Shown piece by piece: positions 53,801-64,000 of a stretch of DNA of 64,000 nt. The position numbers and the translations under genes were made by a program. Origin of the DNA: Rhizoctonia solani (Eukaryota > Basidiomycota > Agaricomycetes > Cantharellales > Ceratobasidiaceae); contig NC_057375.1 in NCBI RefSeq assembly GCF_016906535.1, forward strand, positions 620,001-684,000. The letters are read 5' to 3'. The notes beneath the pieces were generated by a model that was not told where the DNA came from, ran no database searches, and worked only from the letters and a program-made list of their open reading frames with translations. How positions within the stretch are numbered: the first letter of the stretch is position 1; the number at the start of each line of letters is the position of its first letter.

Positions 53801-54051
53801 TTATACACCACTTTGCATTTGCTACGTGGCAATGGCCAGCGCAAGCATGCAATAGTGCAAGTTTCCAATATCAAACTGGCGTGTCACCTAGCCCCCCAAT
53901 TTGACCAACTTTGAGACTGGACCCCCAGTCCTAATCGCAACATCATGACGGTGTTGCAATATTTCTACTTGAATCCCCACTACAACCATTACATATTTGC
54001 ACTGCTCAAAAACTGGCAAAGAAGTGATGTTTGTTTTAAACGTGGGGTTTG
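50841..54051 (+). pseudogene. Plavaka-type (CACTA/EnSpm-like) transposase, decayed
   Basis: Transposase of the Plavaka group of Agaricomycete DNA transposons. It starts MPKSSTFIVCAKQQQ with a zinc-finger-like CHYCTSRLSSKNAHSHH. The core carries the family signature KFAPERHWTAKKDGERIYNEMW, then TGDWWW, VSSNKTQVSILPGG, VYVLLGNICKSL, a middle domain (ANIPYCNIHASMTPNILHQL) and the C-terminal part (WHQLYLKHPCPPFAIGWPHT, NGHLAYIELFNPF). Introns lie at 51800-51848 and 53608-53666. One frame discontinuity is near 51500. After it the frame is continuous apart from TGA codons at 51990, 52188, 52263, 52320 and 53912, each fitting CGA>TGA. The element ends were not located. Confidence 0.85.
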
Positions 54052-54495
54052 ATTTGTGGATTGATGGTACGTACACCACCTATTGTACACCATTTGTATT
54101 GCTTACTGAATTATTCTAAATTACCTGCTGCATACCCAACTATTCCCCCAACGTAATGGTGATCCTACAACCATACAACTTACGCACTCTGTCCTCTACG
54201 CGCGGGAATTCTATTGTCCCCTTGACATAACAATGTGTCCACCAGCCACCAACGCCTGTCTGGATGCTGCCTGCATCATCTTCCAAAAATGTATGCCCCT
54301 AAGCCGAATGTTATTTTGTGCCTGGCTCATGACCAGCTTGCCCCCCGGAAACCAGACCATCTATCCGGGTCTCCGCACTCCTAAATTACTGATAAGCGTC
54401 TGTATCAATAGCATTGTATCCGTGATTTCTGACCCCCTCTGCTTACCAACTTGTTGATTCTTCCTTCCGCCGCTTGCGCCAACATTGTGTCGGCC
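54052..54495. other. Short intergenic stretch
   Basis: About 440 bases with no supported gene; the frame at 54233-54457 has no motif. It holds the promoter of the zinc-finger gene. Confidence 0.4.
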
Positions 54496-55466
54496 ATGTC
54501 TGACACCAAGGCCTTGCCCAACGCCGCATTGCTCTCACACTCTAACGACAAACACAACCTTCCCCCGCTGTCCACTGCGCCCCTCAGTCACTCTGGCTCC
54601 AAGCACCCCACCGGCTATTCAGACTTGCCTCCGTCCTACTCTCCATCTCACTTGCGCGAGTCTAATTCCCCACCAAAATTGAGTCAGCGCTACTCCTACT
54701 TGTCCTCAAGCTTGTATTTGCTTATGCCCACTTTGTTGGTGTACAACCCCGTACTCTTGTCAAAGTGCTTGCCTTTGTACAGCAACAATAATTCGCCCTT
54801 GCATTCCTCACCTCACTTGGAACCCACAACCGTTGATCCATCGTACCTTCTTTTGGGCCACAATTCCGTTTATCCCTACTCGATGACCCCTGCATCTGCG
54901 GCAATGATGTCCCAACTACCTTTGACTATTGTACCCTCCTCAAATCTGCTTCCCCAACCACTCACACCTGTTTGTTACAAGACAAAGCCTGTGCCAAAGA
55001 GGAGGAAGAAGTATGCTTGCCGGACTTGCTGCATGGCCTTTTTGTGCAATGCGCATCTGGTGAGACATGTTTGGTACGTCTGATTTGAGCTATTTTCTTT
55101 GATGCTTACATTTGTTGTTACAGCATGCATACTGGCAAAAAAAACCACAAGTGTCCATTCCCAGGATGCAAAGTCCGGTGTTCAAGGGCGGATAACTTGC
55201 AGCAACAGTAAGTCTTTTGCTTCTTGGCTACAATCTGTGGCCTGAGTTTACTAACGCGCCTTTTTCTCAGTTTTTGCTCTCATTTCATGTCAAGGTCTTG
55301 GCGGCAAACAATCAAATTGACCGTGATGTATGACAGGATTGCCAACTTGATGAGGAACACGGTTCATGACGGCCATGGACAATGGGATCCCTGGCTTCCC
55401 AGTGTCTGCCTCCTCCCCGTGCTCCAATCCTATGGTTGCAAGGTGCCGTTGCCAGTAACCCTCTGA
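54496..55466 (+). CDS. C2H2 zinc-finger protein
   Basis: Putative nuclear DNA-binding protein with two adjacent C2H2 fingers. Exons 54496-55073, 55124-55207 and 55271-55466 join in frame to 285 residues. Residues 1-170 are Ser/Pro/Leu-rich without fold motifs. A basic stretch KRRKKYAC leads into finger 1 (CRTCCMAFLCNAHLVRH, then MHTGKKNHK) and finger 2 (CPFPGCKVRCSRADNLQQH). The second finger has the long CPFPGCxxRCSRADNLQQH form common in fungal regulators. The exact target is unknown. It follows the Plavaka transposase on the same strand by 450 bases; whether it is host or transposon cargo is unclear. The upstream in-frame ATG at 54451 is an alternative start. Confidence 0.7.
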
Positions 55467-58008
55467 CCCTTGGCTGTTTTCTTTGCCCGTTTGGTGGCTT
55501 TGACAGGCTCTGACCACAATATGCCGTTGGAATTAATATTCCTCGCTGCGGCTTGTATGTACGCGCGTATGGTTGTTTGTAATAAACTACATTGTAACAT
55601 GCACAACACGCTGTGATAAGTGACGCGTATGAAGCTAAGCGTATCCTCATAAGCTTACACAACCTATTATATTTGCCCCCCCCCCAAGAATCCGGAGTGT
55701 ATATAGCAACTGATGCGTTCAAACAACCCTCTTAATGACCCTCCAAAGTGATTGCGGTCGTTTTGATTGTGCTCCGGAGCACTCCGGATCCCAAGTCTTG
55801 TGCTTGCCAACTAAAGCAAGTCTTGGAGTGCTCCCGAGATTTTTGGGTCCCCGTAGAGTACCCAGACCATCAACTATTGGTTTGGCATCATGCGTTGGGT
55901 TCTTAATAGCTAAGAGCCTCATTGTGAACACAGAAGACCTCTGAAGAAATCCTGTTACTTCTGACAAGGGATATGTTAAGAGTTGTGTAAGTACAGGAGT
56001 AAGAAAGAATTACTATATACAAAATGTATATGGGAATAACTAAGAACTAGTATTAAGAATCAGAATATATGCACAGAATATATGCACAATATAGGCTAGG
56101 TTATCAGGAATAACAACTCCTAACAAATAGTCTAGCAACTATGAAGTGCAGGTGGTTGGTTATGTATAGTACCTTAGACTAATGTTACTTAAGCCTAAGT
56201 GACTAAGGGTATGTATACTTAAGGTCTCTGGGATAGTACCTTAAGTAAGAGAGTTACTTGACTAATGTACAGGATTTATAGGATTGCCTAATAAGTATAG
56301 GACTTATATATGCTTAAGTAAGACTTAAGACTTATGGGGTTTACCTAAAATATATCTAGGATTTATGAGATATTGTAGATAAAGCTATCTACAATATAGG
56401 GGGTATGGTGGATTGAAACACTATCACTCAATCACAACAATCCTTACAGTACCGTTGCACTATACTCAATGTTGAACTCAACAACTGTGACAGTCAAGGG
56501 GCACAGGGTTGCAGTAAGTACACTAATAGGTTACCCTGTGTCTGTTGGGACTGGCCTATGGTCTTAGTGCGCCGAATAACCTCCTATGCTATTTACAGTG
56601 AGTCAATCACTAAAGTAAATGCGCAGATAAGCTGTTAAAGGCTTGTGTGTATATGTCAATATATAAGAGTAAAAGTAGGATGCATTAGAAGCGTCTTCAC
56701 AGGGTCCATTTATACCCTGAGAAGGTGCACAAACAAGTATATACATGATTGATACCAAGAGAGGGTACAGGAGGTATATGTGGCAACTGAAACACTTGAG
56801 GGAGCCAATACTTTGGTACATAGTAAACAAACAACAGATCCTAATATTTGCCCCAAGGCAATGTTTGCCCCAAGGCAGTATTTACCTGTGTGGGTCCTTA
56901 GATGTCCCAAGGCTAAGTGTTTCATCCTTGGAGTAAACAGTCCCAAAGGTAGGATACCTCTGCATTGGGTACTTACAGTAAATGGGGCATAACTCAGCCA
57001 AATGTTGTCCGTTTTGGGAGTTTGACCCAGCGCTCTGGAGCGCACAAACATGCGCACCTAAGCGCAAGTGATTCGGCAGTGTGAGATGCCCGGGTGATGG
57101 AGAAAAGGCGCATTTAGTGCGTCGGCGCTTAAGGGCTGATTAAGCGCCGGAGCACTTGCCTATGCGACAGGGGGGACCCTGAATATTTCTGTGTGTAGCC
57201 ACAAGATAGAATCTTGAAGAATAAATACTACAAACAAGAGAAATATTACTTGTTACTGTTTATCTACTCAGCTGAATTTATATATATTTAAATGAGTGAG
57301 AAAACAGCATATATGCAAAAGGCATTGCATATTAAGGGTATTCCTGAGCTTTGTAGGTTTTGTAAAGGTCACTATTGGATAGAGGGACCTTGAAAACCTT
57401 AGTTTGCATCTTTATCTCATTTATTTACTGTGAGATTACTAGTGTAATTAATAAAATAAGTACAGATTAAAGAAGAAATGTCATATCCATAACAGGATAT
57501 CATGTAAATGGCAATAAACTATGAGCTTTGTTGCTTTGACAATGGACCAGTTAATTACAGGGCCACCAAGCCCACTATACATTCAAAGAATATTTGTATA
57601 TTACTCTACCACTAATGGCATACAAAAAGTCACTATTTCAACCACTTCAAAATAAAACGGGTAGTCTAACGTCCTTTTGCATCAGTCCTCATAGTTACAT
57701 ACATTCAGTTACCATCCAAACTTAAACCACTACAATTTGTCAGCAAGGTTGACTGGGACTTTCATTCAGTTACAATGCCAATGGATCATTGCATCTTGTT
57801 GCTCTTGACCATCCTTGAAAACGCAATGCGCGCGTCCTGCATTAAATTGTTCCCCCTGACCAGGCTCCGCCTGCTATGGCAGCGCAAATGTCTGCTCTTG
57901 GCCTTAAAGCATGTTAACACTATGGTTAGGCAAACCAAACATTTAGCACCCCTCTTCTTCCTCTTCTTTACTCTCCCCAACTCAGAGCTTTGATAGGTCT
58001 TAAACATA
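55467..58008. other. AT-rich relic region without genes
   Basis: About 2.5 kb with no supported coding sequence. It contains a 12-base perfect inverted repeat (ATATTGTAGATA at 56370-56381 and its complement at 56386-56397). A hairpin CGGCGCTTAA/TTAAGCGCCG at 57123-57149 recalls the hairpin in the Ty3 LTRs. Inverted copies of GGAGCACTCC lie near 55776 and 55825, and C10 is near 55677. It is probably a graveyard of old insertions of unidentified families. Confidence 0.45.
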
Positions 58009-59462
58009 ATGGGAGTTACAAGAATCAGATTAGTTACCTATCTGATTGTTAGTCTGCTGGCTCAGAGCTTTTGCGTTCTTGGTGCTGCTCCTAGTACTAG
58101 GGGTGCCAATGATAATGACACTCATAGGTTGATTGCTCTCATATGCGTTATTAAATCCTCACACCCAGCCCATCAGCCTTGAAATACATACCAAACATAA
58201 CTATAGCAATTGTAGCTGGATCTATCTTTGTTACCACCGCTATCGGATTTCTTCTCTGGAGCATATGGTATCAAGGATACTATATGGTGACTATCATCAC
58301 CGGTGCGCTTGGGTACGCTTTTGGGTTGTTCTTACGCATTCGTAAGCACTCTAGCATTGCCTTATAGTTGGACCTTAATTAACTTGGCTTATTTCAACGT
58401 CAAGGATATACCCAGGAGCCAGCCAACGCAGCAGTTTATAACGCAATGGATTTATTTTTACTTTTATCACCTTGTGGATTTATTGCGGGTGTAAGTTGAA
58501 TTGATCTTACTTGTTGTCTTGTTTGTCACTAATGGAATGGTATAGCTTTTCATGATGCTTGTTCCAATTGCCACTTATCTCGAGGCTCAAGAATTCCTGC
58601 TTATTAAACCTAACCTTCTGACTAAGATCTTCTTGGTACTGCCCGCATATTCTTGAGTTACTGTTATAAGAGTTGAGCTGATTTGAGGTTTTGACACTTT
58701 AGGTAGCTGAGTTCAGTGAGTAAATAATCTTTATGAAGCGCTGCTTTCCCTGACTCTTCTTGGAAAGCTGCCTTCTTAGTTCAGGGTACCGGAAGTGCAA
58801 TGAGTATTGCCTTCGATATCGATATTAGGATTCTTGGAGCTAAGGTATCTAACTAGTTTATTTCCAGGTTCTTGATATTCATTCAATCACTATTCATCTG
58901 CGGCAACCTAATTCTAATTCTAATTCTAATTCTAATTCACCTATAGATCCTTCTGGGTGGATTGGTCCTCCAAACAATTTCTTTAACCGCGTACATGAAT
59001 ATTTTTGGACTGTTTGTCTTTCGTCTACGCAAGTATCGTAAAGGAGAATGGGGGAGTCGACCAAATGGGTTTTTGAAGCATTGGCTCGTGCTTTTAGTAG
59101 TTATTGGGGTCAGTATTCAGAATCTGAGCGTAAGTTCATATCTATCTGGGTCGACTCCTGTCCTCTTACGGGCTTAAATTAGATACGAGGCGGATACCGG
59201 ATGCTTGTGGCTATGCAAGGACCTAATGGATCGTTGTCGAGTTCGGAGCAGTTCTTCTATACTGCCGAATGCGCGACACTATGGGGTTCCATTAGGTATA
59301 CAACGATTTATTAGCAGGAGAATAATGACAGCTTATCAGTGCGTACACAGTGTCTTCTTAACAGTTTGGCCACCACGGTACTTGGCTATGCCTAGGTCGG
59401 GGTCAGTCCTCGCGGAAGATACAGAAGTACAATCTGTAACTTCGTTCTACTCCAAGTCTTGA
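58009..59462 (+). CDS. RTA1-like seven-helix membrane protein
   Basis: Integral membrane protein of the RTA1-like family (fungal lipid-translocating exporter/resistance-associated proteins such as RTA1, RTM1, RSB1). Nine exons (58009-58127, 58169-58341, 58405-58490, 58546-58635, 58703-58715, 58780-58844, 58947-59129, 59183-59295, 59351-59462) join in frame to 317 residues. The first residues (VTYLIVSLLAQSFCVLGAA) look like a signal segment. Then come family stretches: ITIAIVAGSIFVTTAIGFLL, MDLFLLLSPCGFIAGLFMML, NLLTKIFL, EFIQGTGSAM, ILLGGLVLQTISLTAYMNIF, RGGYRMLVAMQG, EQFFYTAEC and VFLTVWPPRYLAMP. Exon 5 is only 13 bases. The first intron (41 nt) is short, so that junction is the weakest. Confidence 0.82.
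58909..58938. repeat. TAATTC microsatellite in an RTA1 intron
   Basis: Five uninterrupted copies of TAATTC, within the sixth intron of the RTA1-like gene, just upstream of its acceptor. Confidence 0.85.
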
Positions 59463-60037
59463 GAGTAATTTATACCATTTTACTTTTTCAAATGACAATC
59501 ATATATGGCGTAGCTTCCAGCTCTTAGATTCCACTATAGTTGCTTAATCTTGAACTACGGTGGTGCATGTACTGAACGTCTAATACTGCTCTGTGTCCCT
59601 TGCCCAAGTCTAACTATCAATGATAATATTCCTCAAGTGTTGGCTTGTAGCTCATTATACAGCCATGCACACACCCGCAGTCGCAGTTTGGGCCCTTATC
59701 ATATCATATCAGATTAGATCAGTTCAATATCCCGCAGGGACGCAATGATTAATTGAAATGGTCAGCTCTTCCACCACTTGCCCGCCAGTCCTGTTCAATA
59801 CCCGGCAAATTCTTAGTTGAAATGATACTCTGCTCTAGCCTCGCAACGTATATCGGAATACTATTGCGCAGTCGATTGCGCAGCCCATATTTCTCAATCC
59901 GAATTCATAGCCTACGGTTATGACCGCTCCCACCAGTACTTTAACGATGTACAACGAATCTGGCTGCTGATGTGGTATATATATCGGACAGAACTTGCAC
60001 CACCGACCACACTTCTGGTAGCTAGAAATCAGAAATC
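59463..60037. other. Promoter region of the tannase gene
   Basis: No gene seen in 575 bases. A TATATATAT element at 59976-59984 lies about 54 bases before the start codon at 60038. Confidence 0.5.
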
Positions 60038-62281
60038 ATGTCTCTTGTAAACTCGACTTTTGCCCCAAACTGCACGGCTCTCCTGGACTCTACGCCAACT
60101 TTCATCCCTGGGCTTCGGCCATATGTTGCTCAGACGTGAGCTGATACTCAGTCAATTTTTTTTACGTCTCTTACAATAAGCCACAGGTATTCTGCTGGAT
60201 CTAACGTCTCTATAAGCAATACCACCGCGTTTTCAGATCTCTCAGAGTTTTGCCGTTTTGGTGCACAATATAATACTTCCGCCAATTCTCAAATCCAGTT
60301 CGAGGTTTGGCTACCTGTAGCAGAAAACTGGAATGGCCGGTTCGCACACGTGAGTGGGAGCCTCAGCGTATTGAGATGGGGTAATTACTGATGTGCTTCC
60401 TTCGGATGTAGGCTGGGAATGGAGGGGTGAGTTGTATTTTGGTTTGCTGTTAGTTCGAGTATGCTAAGTAGTAGCTAGGATCTTGGCTCTATCTCATACC
60501 AGGTTATTACCAGTTTAGATTTTCAGCGAAACATTCATCTGATGCATCCAGCTTTTAGGAAATGGCCATCCCGATGACTAAATATGGCTTTGCGATGGCA
60601 AGCACCAATACAGGTCACAACGGGTAGGACTTTTATATCAGACCATCTCCACGACAGCTCAAATTCCGTTCAGGTCTGTTTCTGATGGGTCATTTGCCAT
60701 GAATAATTTGGAGTCTCAGGTTGGTTGCCTAGTCGTTCATATCATCCCAGCCAGCGCTCATGTTGGTTTCGACCAACCAGATTGACTTTGGGTGGCGTGC
60801 GGTTCATCTCAGCACTATTTTCTCAAAAGTCATTGTCAATGCCTACTACGGCCAGAACTCAAGCTACAATTATTGGTTCGGTTGCTCCAGTGGAGGCAAG
60901 CAGGGAATGAGAGAAGTTCAAGGGTTCCCCGAAGATTTCGATGGTGCACTAACTGGAGCCCGTGAGTTTCCTTCAATGTTCAAAATTACACATTGCTTAC
61001 TTGTCGACGATGCAGCGGCACAATGGCTTTCTAGGCAGTAAGTTCCAACCTAGCCGATGACAATTCGTAGTCTGATTTTTGGGCATGTGCAGGAACGGAT
61101 TTAATATTCACGTCGGGCAGTTAAATATGAATGAGACCACTCCAGGCGAAGTGGTGCCCACTTCATTTTTCCTACCTGGGCTCAAGAAGTACTGGCGCAG
61201 TGTGACGAGATAGATGACGTGAAAGATAATGTGATCCTCAACGTAAGTCTCGCTGGTGGTCTATTTTGGGCATTATAACCTAAGTCTCACCATCTCATCA
61301 GCCTCGCCTATGTACTCCAGACACATCGACTGTCGTTTGTGGTGCATCCAACCTATCCGCCTACGTTAATTCCTCTACATGTATTACCGAGGGACAGGCG
61401 ACCACTCTGGCAGCTGTCTACAAGAACTGGACATCATCGGCTACGGGGGAATTGTTGTTTCCTTCCTATGATCCAGGTAGCGAGAGTGGCTGGACTGCGC
61501 TATTGAGCGGGACACCGTTTGGGCTTTCTTGTGGGTTGACGCAGGTTCAAATTTGCTGAGTAAGACTTACGCGATGTCTTTCCAGCCGACTTTTTCTTGT
61601 ATCAGGTTTATAATTATACTTCTCTCCAGTAAGTCCGGCTAGGACTCTGATTTTGCGTAGGCTAATGGACGGGGGCTAGACCTGCGCTAGTCGTGAAGAA
61701 TGAAACCGAGCTCGAGCGGATTACGGCAATTGGAGACGAAACCGATCCTGGACAAGGCAATGCTGTGAACCCGAATTTGACACCCTTCTTCCAAAGAGGA
61801 GGGAAGCTAATAGCGTACCATGGGTCAGCGGATATGAACATCCCGTATGTCCTATCGTTCCTTTAATTGGACAAGGCTAATTAACCGATGTTTTAGGTCG
61901 GGAAGTTCAACTCATTATTATGAACGACTGCAGACGTACTACAATAGATCGACCGACTTGAGAAACTATTACCGTCTTTTCTTGGTTCCCGGCATGGGCC
62001 ATTGTGAAGGTGGAAATGGCGCGGATGGTTTCGGCCGGCCCCAACAGCAAAGTAATGGCCAAGGCCAATCTCTTGTTTTCGATGCCGAACATGACGCAAT
62101 CCTCGCCCTTATGCGCTGGGTCGAGAACGGTACCGCCCCGAACCAAATCATTAGTGCGAAATACGTGGATAATGACAAGAGTCAAGGCGTCGAATTCACA
62201 AGGCTCTTGTGCCCTTACCCACAAGAGGGCAAGTATGTCAGTGGGGATGTGAATAATTCGACCAGCTACGTTTGCGAGTAG
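60038..62281 (+). CDS. Tannase/feruloyl esterase family protein, frame broken by one base
   Basis: Serine esterase of the tannase/feruloyl esterase family, which releases phenolic acids from plant polymers. Twelve exons: 60038-60135, 60187-60349, 60412-60426, 60559-60623, 60674-60719, 60781-60961, 61016-61037, 61093-61242, 61302-61530, 61586-61628, 61680-61844 and 61897-62281. They total 520 residues if one base is restored. Motifs: FEVWLPVAENWNGRF, AMASTNTGHNG, the nucleophile YWFGCSSGGKQG (Cys-Ser pair), GKLIAYHGSADMNIP with the acid Asp, and LVPGMGHCEGG (His-Cys pair), matching the CS-D-HC arrangement. In exon 8 the frame shifts at the T5 run 61166-61170; one missing base explains it, and all later phases then close. 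No signal peptide is seen at the chosen start, although family members are usually secreted, so an upstream exon may be missing. Confidence 0.88.
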
Positions 62282-63100
62282 ACAAATTTGTATCGTGTAG
62301 CTACTTTCAAATGTTACTTATCGCCCTCCCAAGGCGAGTCTCTTGAATGAATTGTGCGCCCCACGCGGGCTTCAGTCTGGCCAAGGGAGCTAAGGTCGGC
62401 TGAGAAGAGCTAAGAACGTACGATGGTCAAAGGCGGAAAGTCGGTCCGGTCATCTAATTCACATAGAATCGCTTTGACAAAACCCGCTCTATTAGTGCAG
62501 AATGGATTTAATTATAAGTGAAATGGTTGACTTCCGGCCTATACCACAAGATTAGATCAGATTTGACATCCGAGATTATCCGCTTTCTGGCGAACCTTCC
62601 GGCGGAAAACCTAATCTGGGCGAGCGCCAAGAGTCGAGATTCATTCCCGACTTATTTTTGAGGAATTGGCTTTATTTGTGGAGTGAGGCGACTGCGAACT
62701 TGTCTGACGAGTGCTTATGTAATCGTCCAAGGGGCGTCCAAGGGACGCCCAAGGCTTGGCTTGACTTGTCTCCAGATAGCCAAACCCATCTGGAACGATG
62801 GCAACGTGTACTCAGTAGCATTAAAAAAGAACAAGAATGAAACTTTAACTCCTAAACTGTGTGACTAGTCCACATTTAGCTATATGGCTATTCTTGTCTG
62901 CTGAGTCAGCCGAGAATTTAGAACTTGCCAAGAGCTGAGCCGACTAATTTTGGCTGCTGTTGCTCAGCCAAGGTATGATGCCCAGGACAGCGGTGATCGT
63001 GGCCAACGTATAAAGATACCGACTCCAAACCCCAGTCAGTCAGCCACCCCGCTCTAGAATCACCTCACATCAGCTTACAGCTACCTGCCAATCACATACA
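62282..63100. other. Intergenic region before the last gene
   Basis: About 820 bases without a supported gene. TATAAAG at 63009-63015 is a probable TATA box for the gene starting at 63101. Confidence 0.5.
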
Positions 63101-63660
63101 ATGGCCTCTGCATACGTTTCCCCACCTCGCTCTCCTGCTGTGGAGACCCGCCCAAGCGCACCCCCATCTGCCGATACGGTTTTTGCTGTTCTCAACCAGG
63201 TATGTTTGAATTTTCTATATGAAATTTTCACCATTATTGACTTTTCTCATAGCCTCCCCCACCCACTCTTCGTGAAGTGCTTGCTGCATACTCTGCCAAG
63301 GGAGATGGAGACCGCGAAATGCTCATTGCACTCCTCAAAGCCAAGGCAGCCGAGGACTCGCGCATTGCCAACGTGGCTCAACTTCAACAGCAAATTGTCC
63401 AGATGCAAATGACTGCTCTGAGCGCACATATGCAATCGCTTGCTAAGCGACCCCAGCCCACCGAGAACCGCGAGCGAAGGAGCCCGGTCTCTCCATCCCC
63501 TCCTGCCAGGCGGCCCCGCTCTAGCACCCCAATCCGCTCTCGGGCCCACCCCTACTCTCGTCCCTCTACCGACGACCACCCGTTATGGAAGGGCAGGAAG
63601 ACCTGGGATGTCAGTGTCAGCGACGAAAGGAGCACCAGTGAAGATGGAGCAGACTACTAG
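63101..63660 (+). CDS. Conserved-looking small hypothetical protein with a helical core
   Basis: Two exons (63101-63199, 63253-63660) with a GT-AG intron join in frame to 168 residues. I recall similar short proteins in other basidiomycetes but no named function. The Pro/Ser-rich N terminus is followed by a strongly helical, coiled-coil-like stretch (TLREVLAAYSAKGDGDREML, IANVAQLQQQIVQMQMTALS, residues about 38-90). The tail is basic and Pro/Ser/Arg-rich (SPSPPARRPRSSTPIRSR) and ends acidic. It could be a nuclear or scaffold protein, but this is a guess from composition. Confidence 0.7.
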
Positions 63661-64000
63661 GTGTTCTTTTTCTTTCGCTTTCGTTTTCGCTTTCCAGGGT
63701 CTTTTTCTGGCGCATTGTATTTTATGCATTATTTGGTCTTACGAGTAGTGTATTTTATAATCCCTTTTCGTTCTGTATGGCTATATGACATGAACCGCAA
63801 ATCACAAATTTGTTATGAATCTCTTAGTCATTTGAAAAGTCACCGACACAAGGTCTTGGCTGCCAAGTGCGTGGCGACAAATTTGGCGCGGCAACCACGG
63901 AACACGAGGCAACTGAGCCTATACCGGCCACGGAACACGATACGTCGAGAAGCTATAGTCTAGACGGCCAGTCCCCATGAAACTCGAACGTTTACTGGGT
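63661..64000. other. Downstream non-coding end of window
   Basis: T-rich 3' region of the preceding gene (CTTTCGTTTTCG-type repeats at 63665-63700), no gene seen. Confidence 0.45.

Noticed and set aside
49426..55700. Terminal inverted repeats of the Plavaka element
   Set aside because: I looked for CACT-type ends on both flanks and found no convincing matching pair, so no boundaries are claimed.
1..64000. CRISPR arrays, rRNA operons and bacterial-type operons
   Set aside because: Intron-rich eukaryotic sequence; no spaced direct repeats, rRNA segments or ribosome-binding sites were seen.

Overview
This 64 kb window comes from a filamentous basidiomycete, most likely an Agaricomycete. Genes are packed with short (about 50 nt) GT-AG introns. 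They include Agaricomycete-type families (DUF6532, Plavaka transposase, multi-exon RTA1-like, thaumatin-like, LysM), and the retrotransposons are chromodomain Ty3/Gypsy elements. The gene set resembles Rhizoctonia/Ceratobasidiaceae; that placement is inference.

Left arm (1-22 kb), ordinary genes: a maltose-type O-acetyltransferase (492-1184), a class 3 lipase with a one-base frame break (2651-3950), an unresolved multi-exon gene on the minus strand (4150-5607), a secreted Ser/Thr-rich protein (6288-7460, minus), a small membrane-anchored hypothetical (9977-10540, minus), ribose-5-phosphate isomerase (10897-12465), the peroxin PEX19 with a CaaX tail (12882-14203), a thaumatin-like protein (15108-16304), a two-LysM secreted protein (16772-17605) and an arrestin-like protein (19446-20911).

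Middle (22.3-49.4 kb), a nested mobile-element stack. A minus-strand DUF6532 gene (start 49425, stop 22340) is split by a 23.5 kb insertion. Element 1 (23953-47415, LTRs 572 bp, duplication GCAAG) carries two later insertions: a Harbinger-like DNA transposon (28245-32572, 17-bp inverted repeats, duplication AAT) and element 2 (33124-45843, LTRs 573 bp, duplication GATAG). Element 2 is itself split by element 3 (35435-41710, LTRs 572 bp, duplication GCATC), which has open gag and pol frames. All three retroelements share a GGGAAAA heptamer one codon before the gag stop, with pol in the -1 frame. Each has a primer-binding region complementary to a stretch inside its own LTR, downstream of a TATA box; this points to Tf1-like self-priming. 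Of 24 differences between paired LTRs, 22 are CpG transitions, and nearly all nonsense codons in the region are TGA at positions explained by CGA>TGA. Both suggest cytosine-methylation-driven decay.

Right arm (49.4-64 kb): a decayed Plavaka (CACTA-type) transposase with five in-frame TGA codons (50841-54051), a C2H2 zinc-finger gene (54496-55466), an AT-rich relic stretch, a nine-exon RTA1-like membrane protein (58009-59462), a tannase/feruloyl esterase with a one-base frame break (60038-62281) and a small coiled-coil hypothetical (63101-63660).
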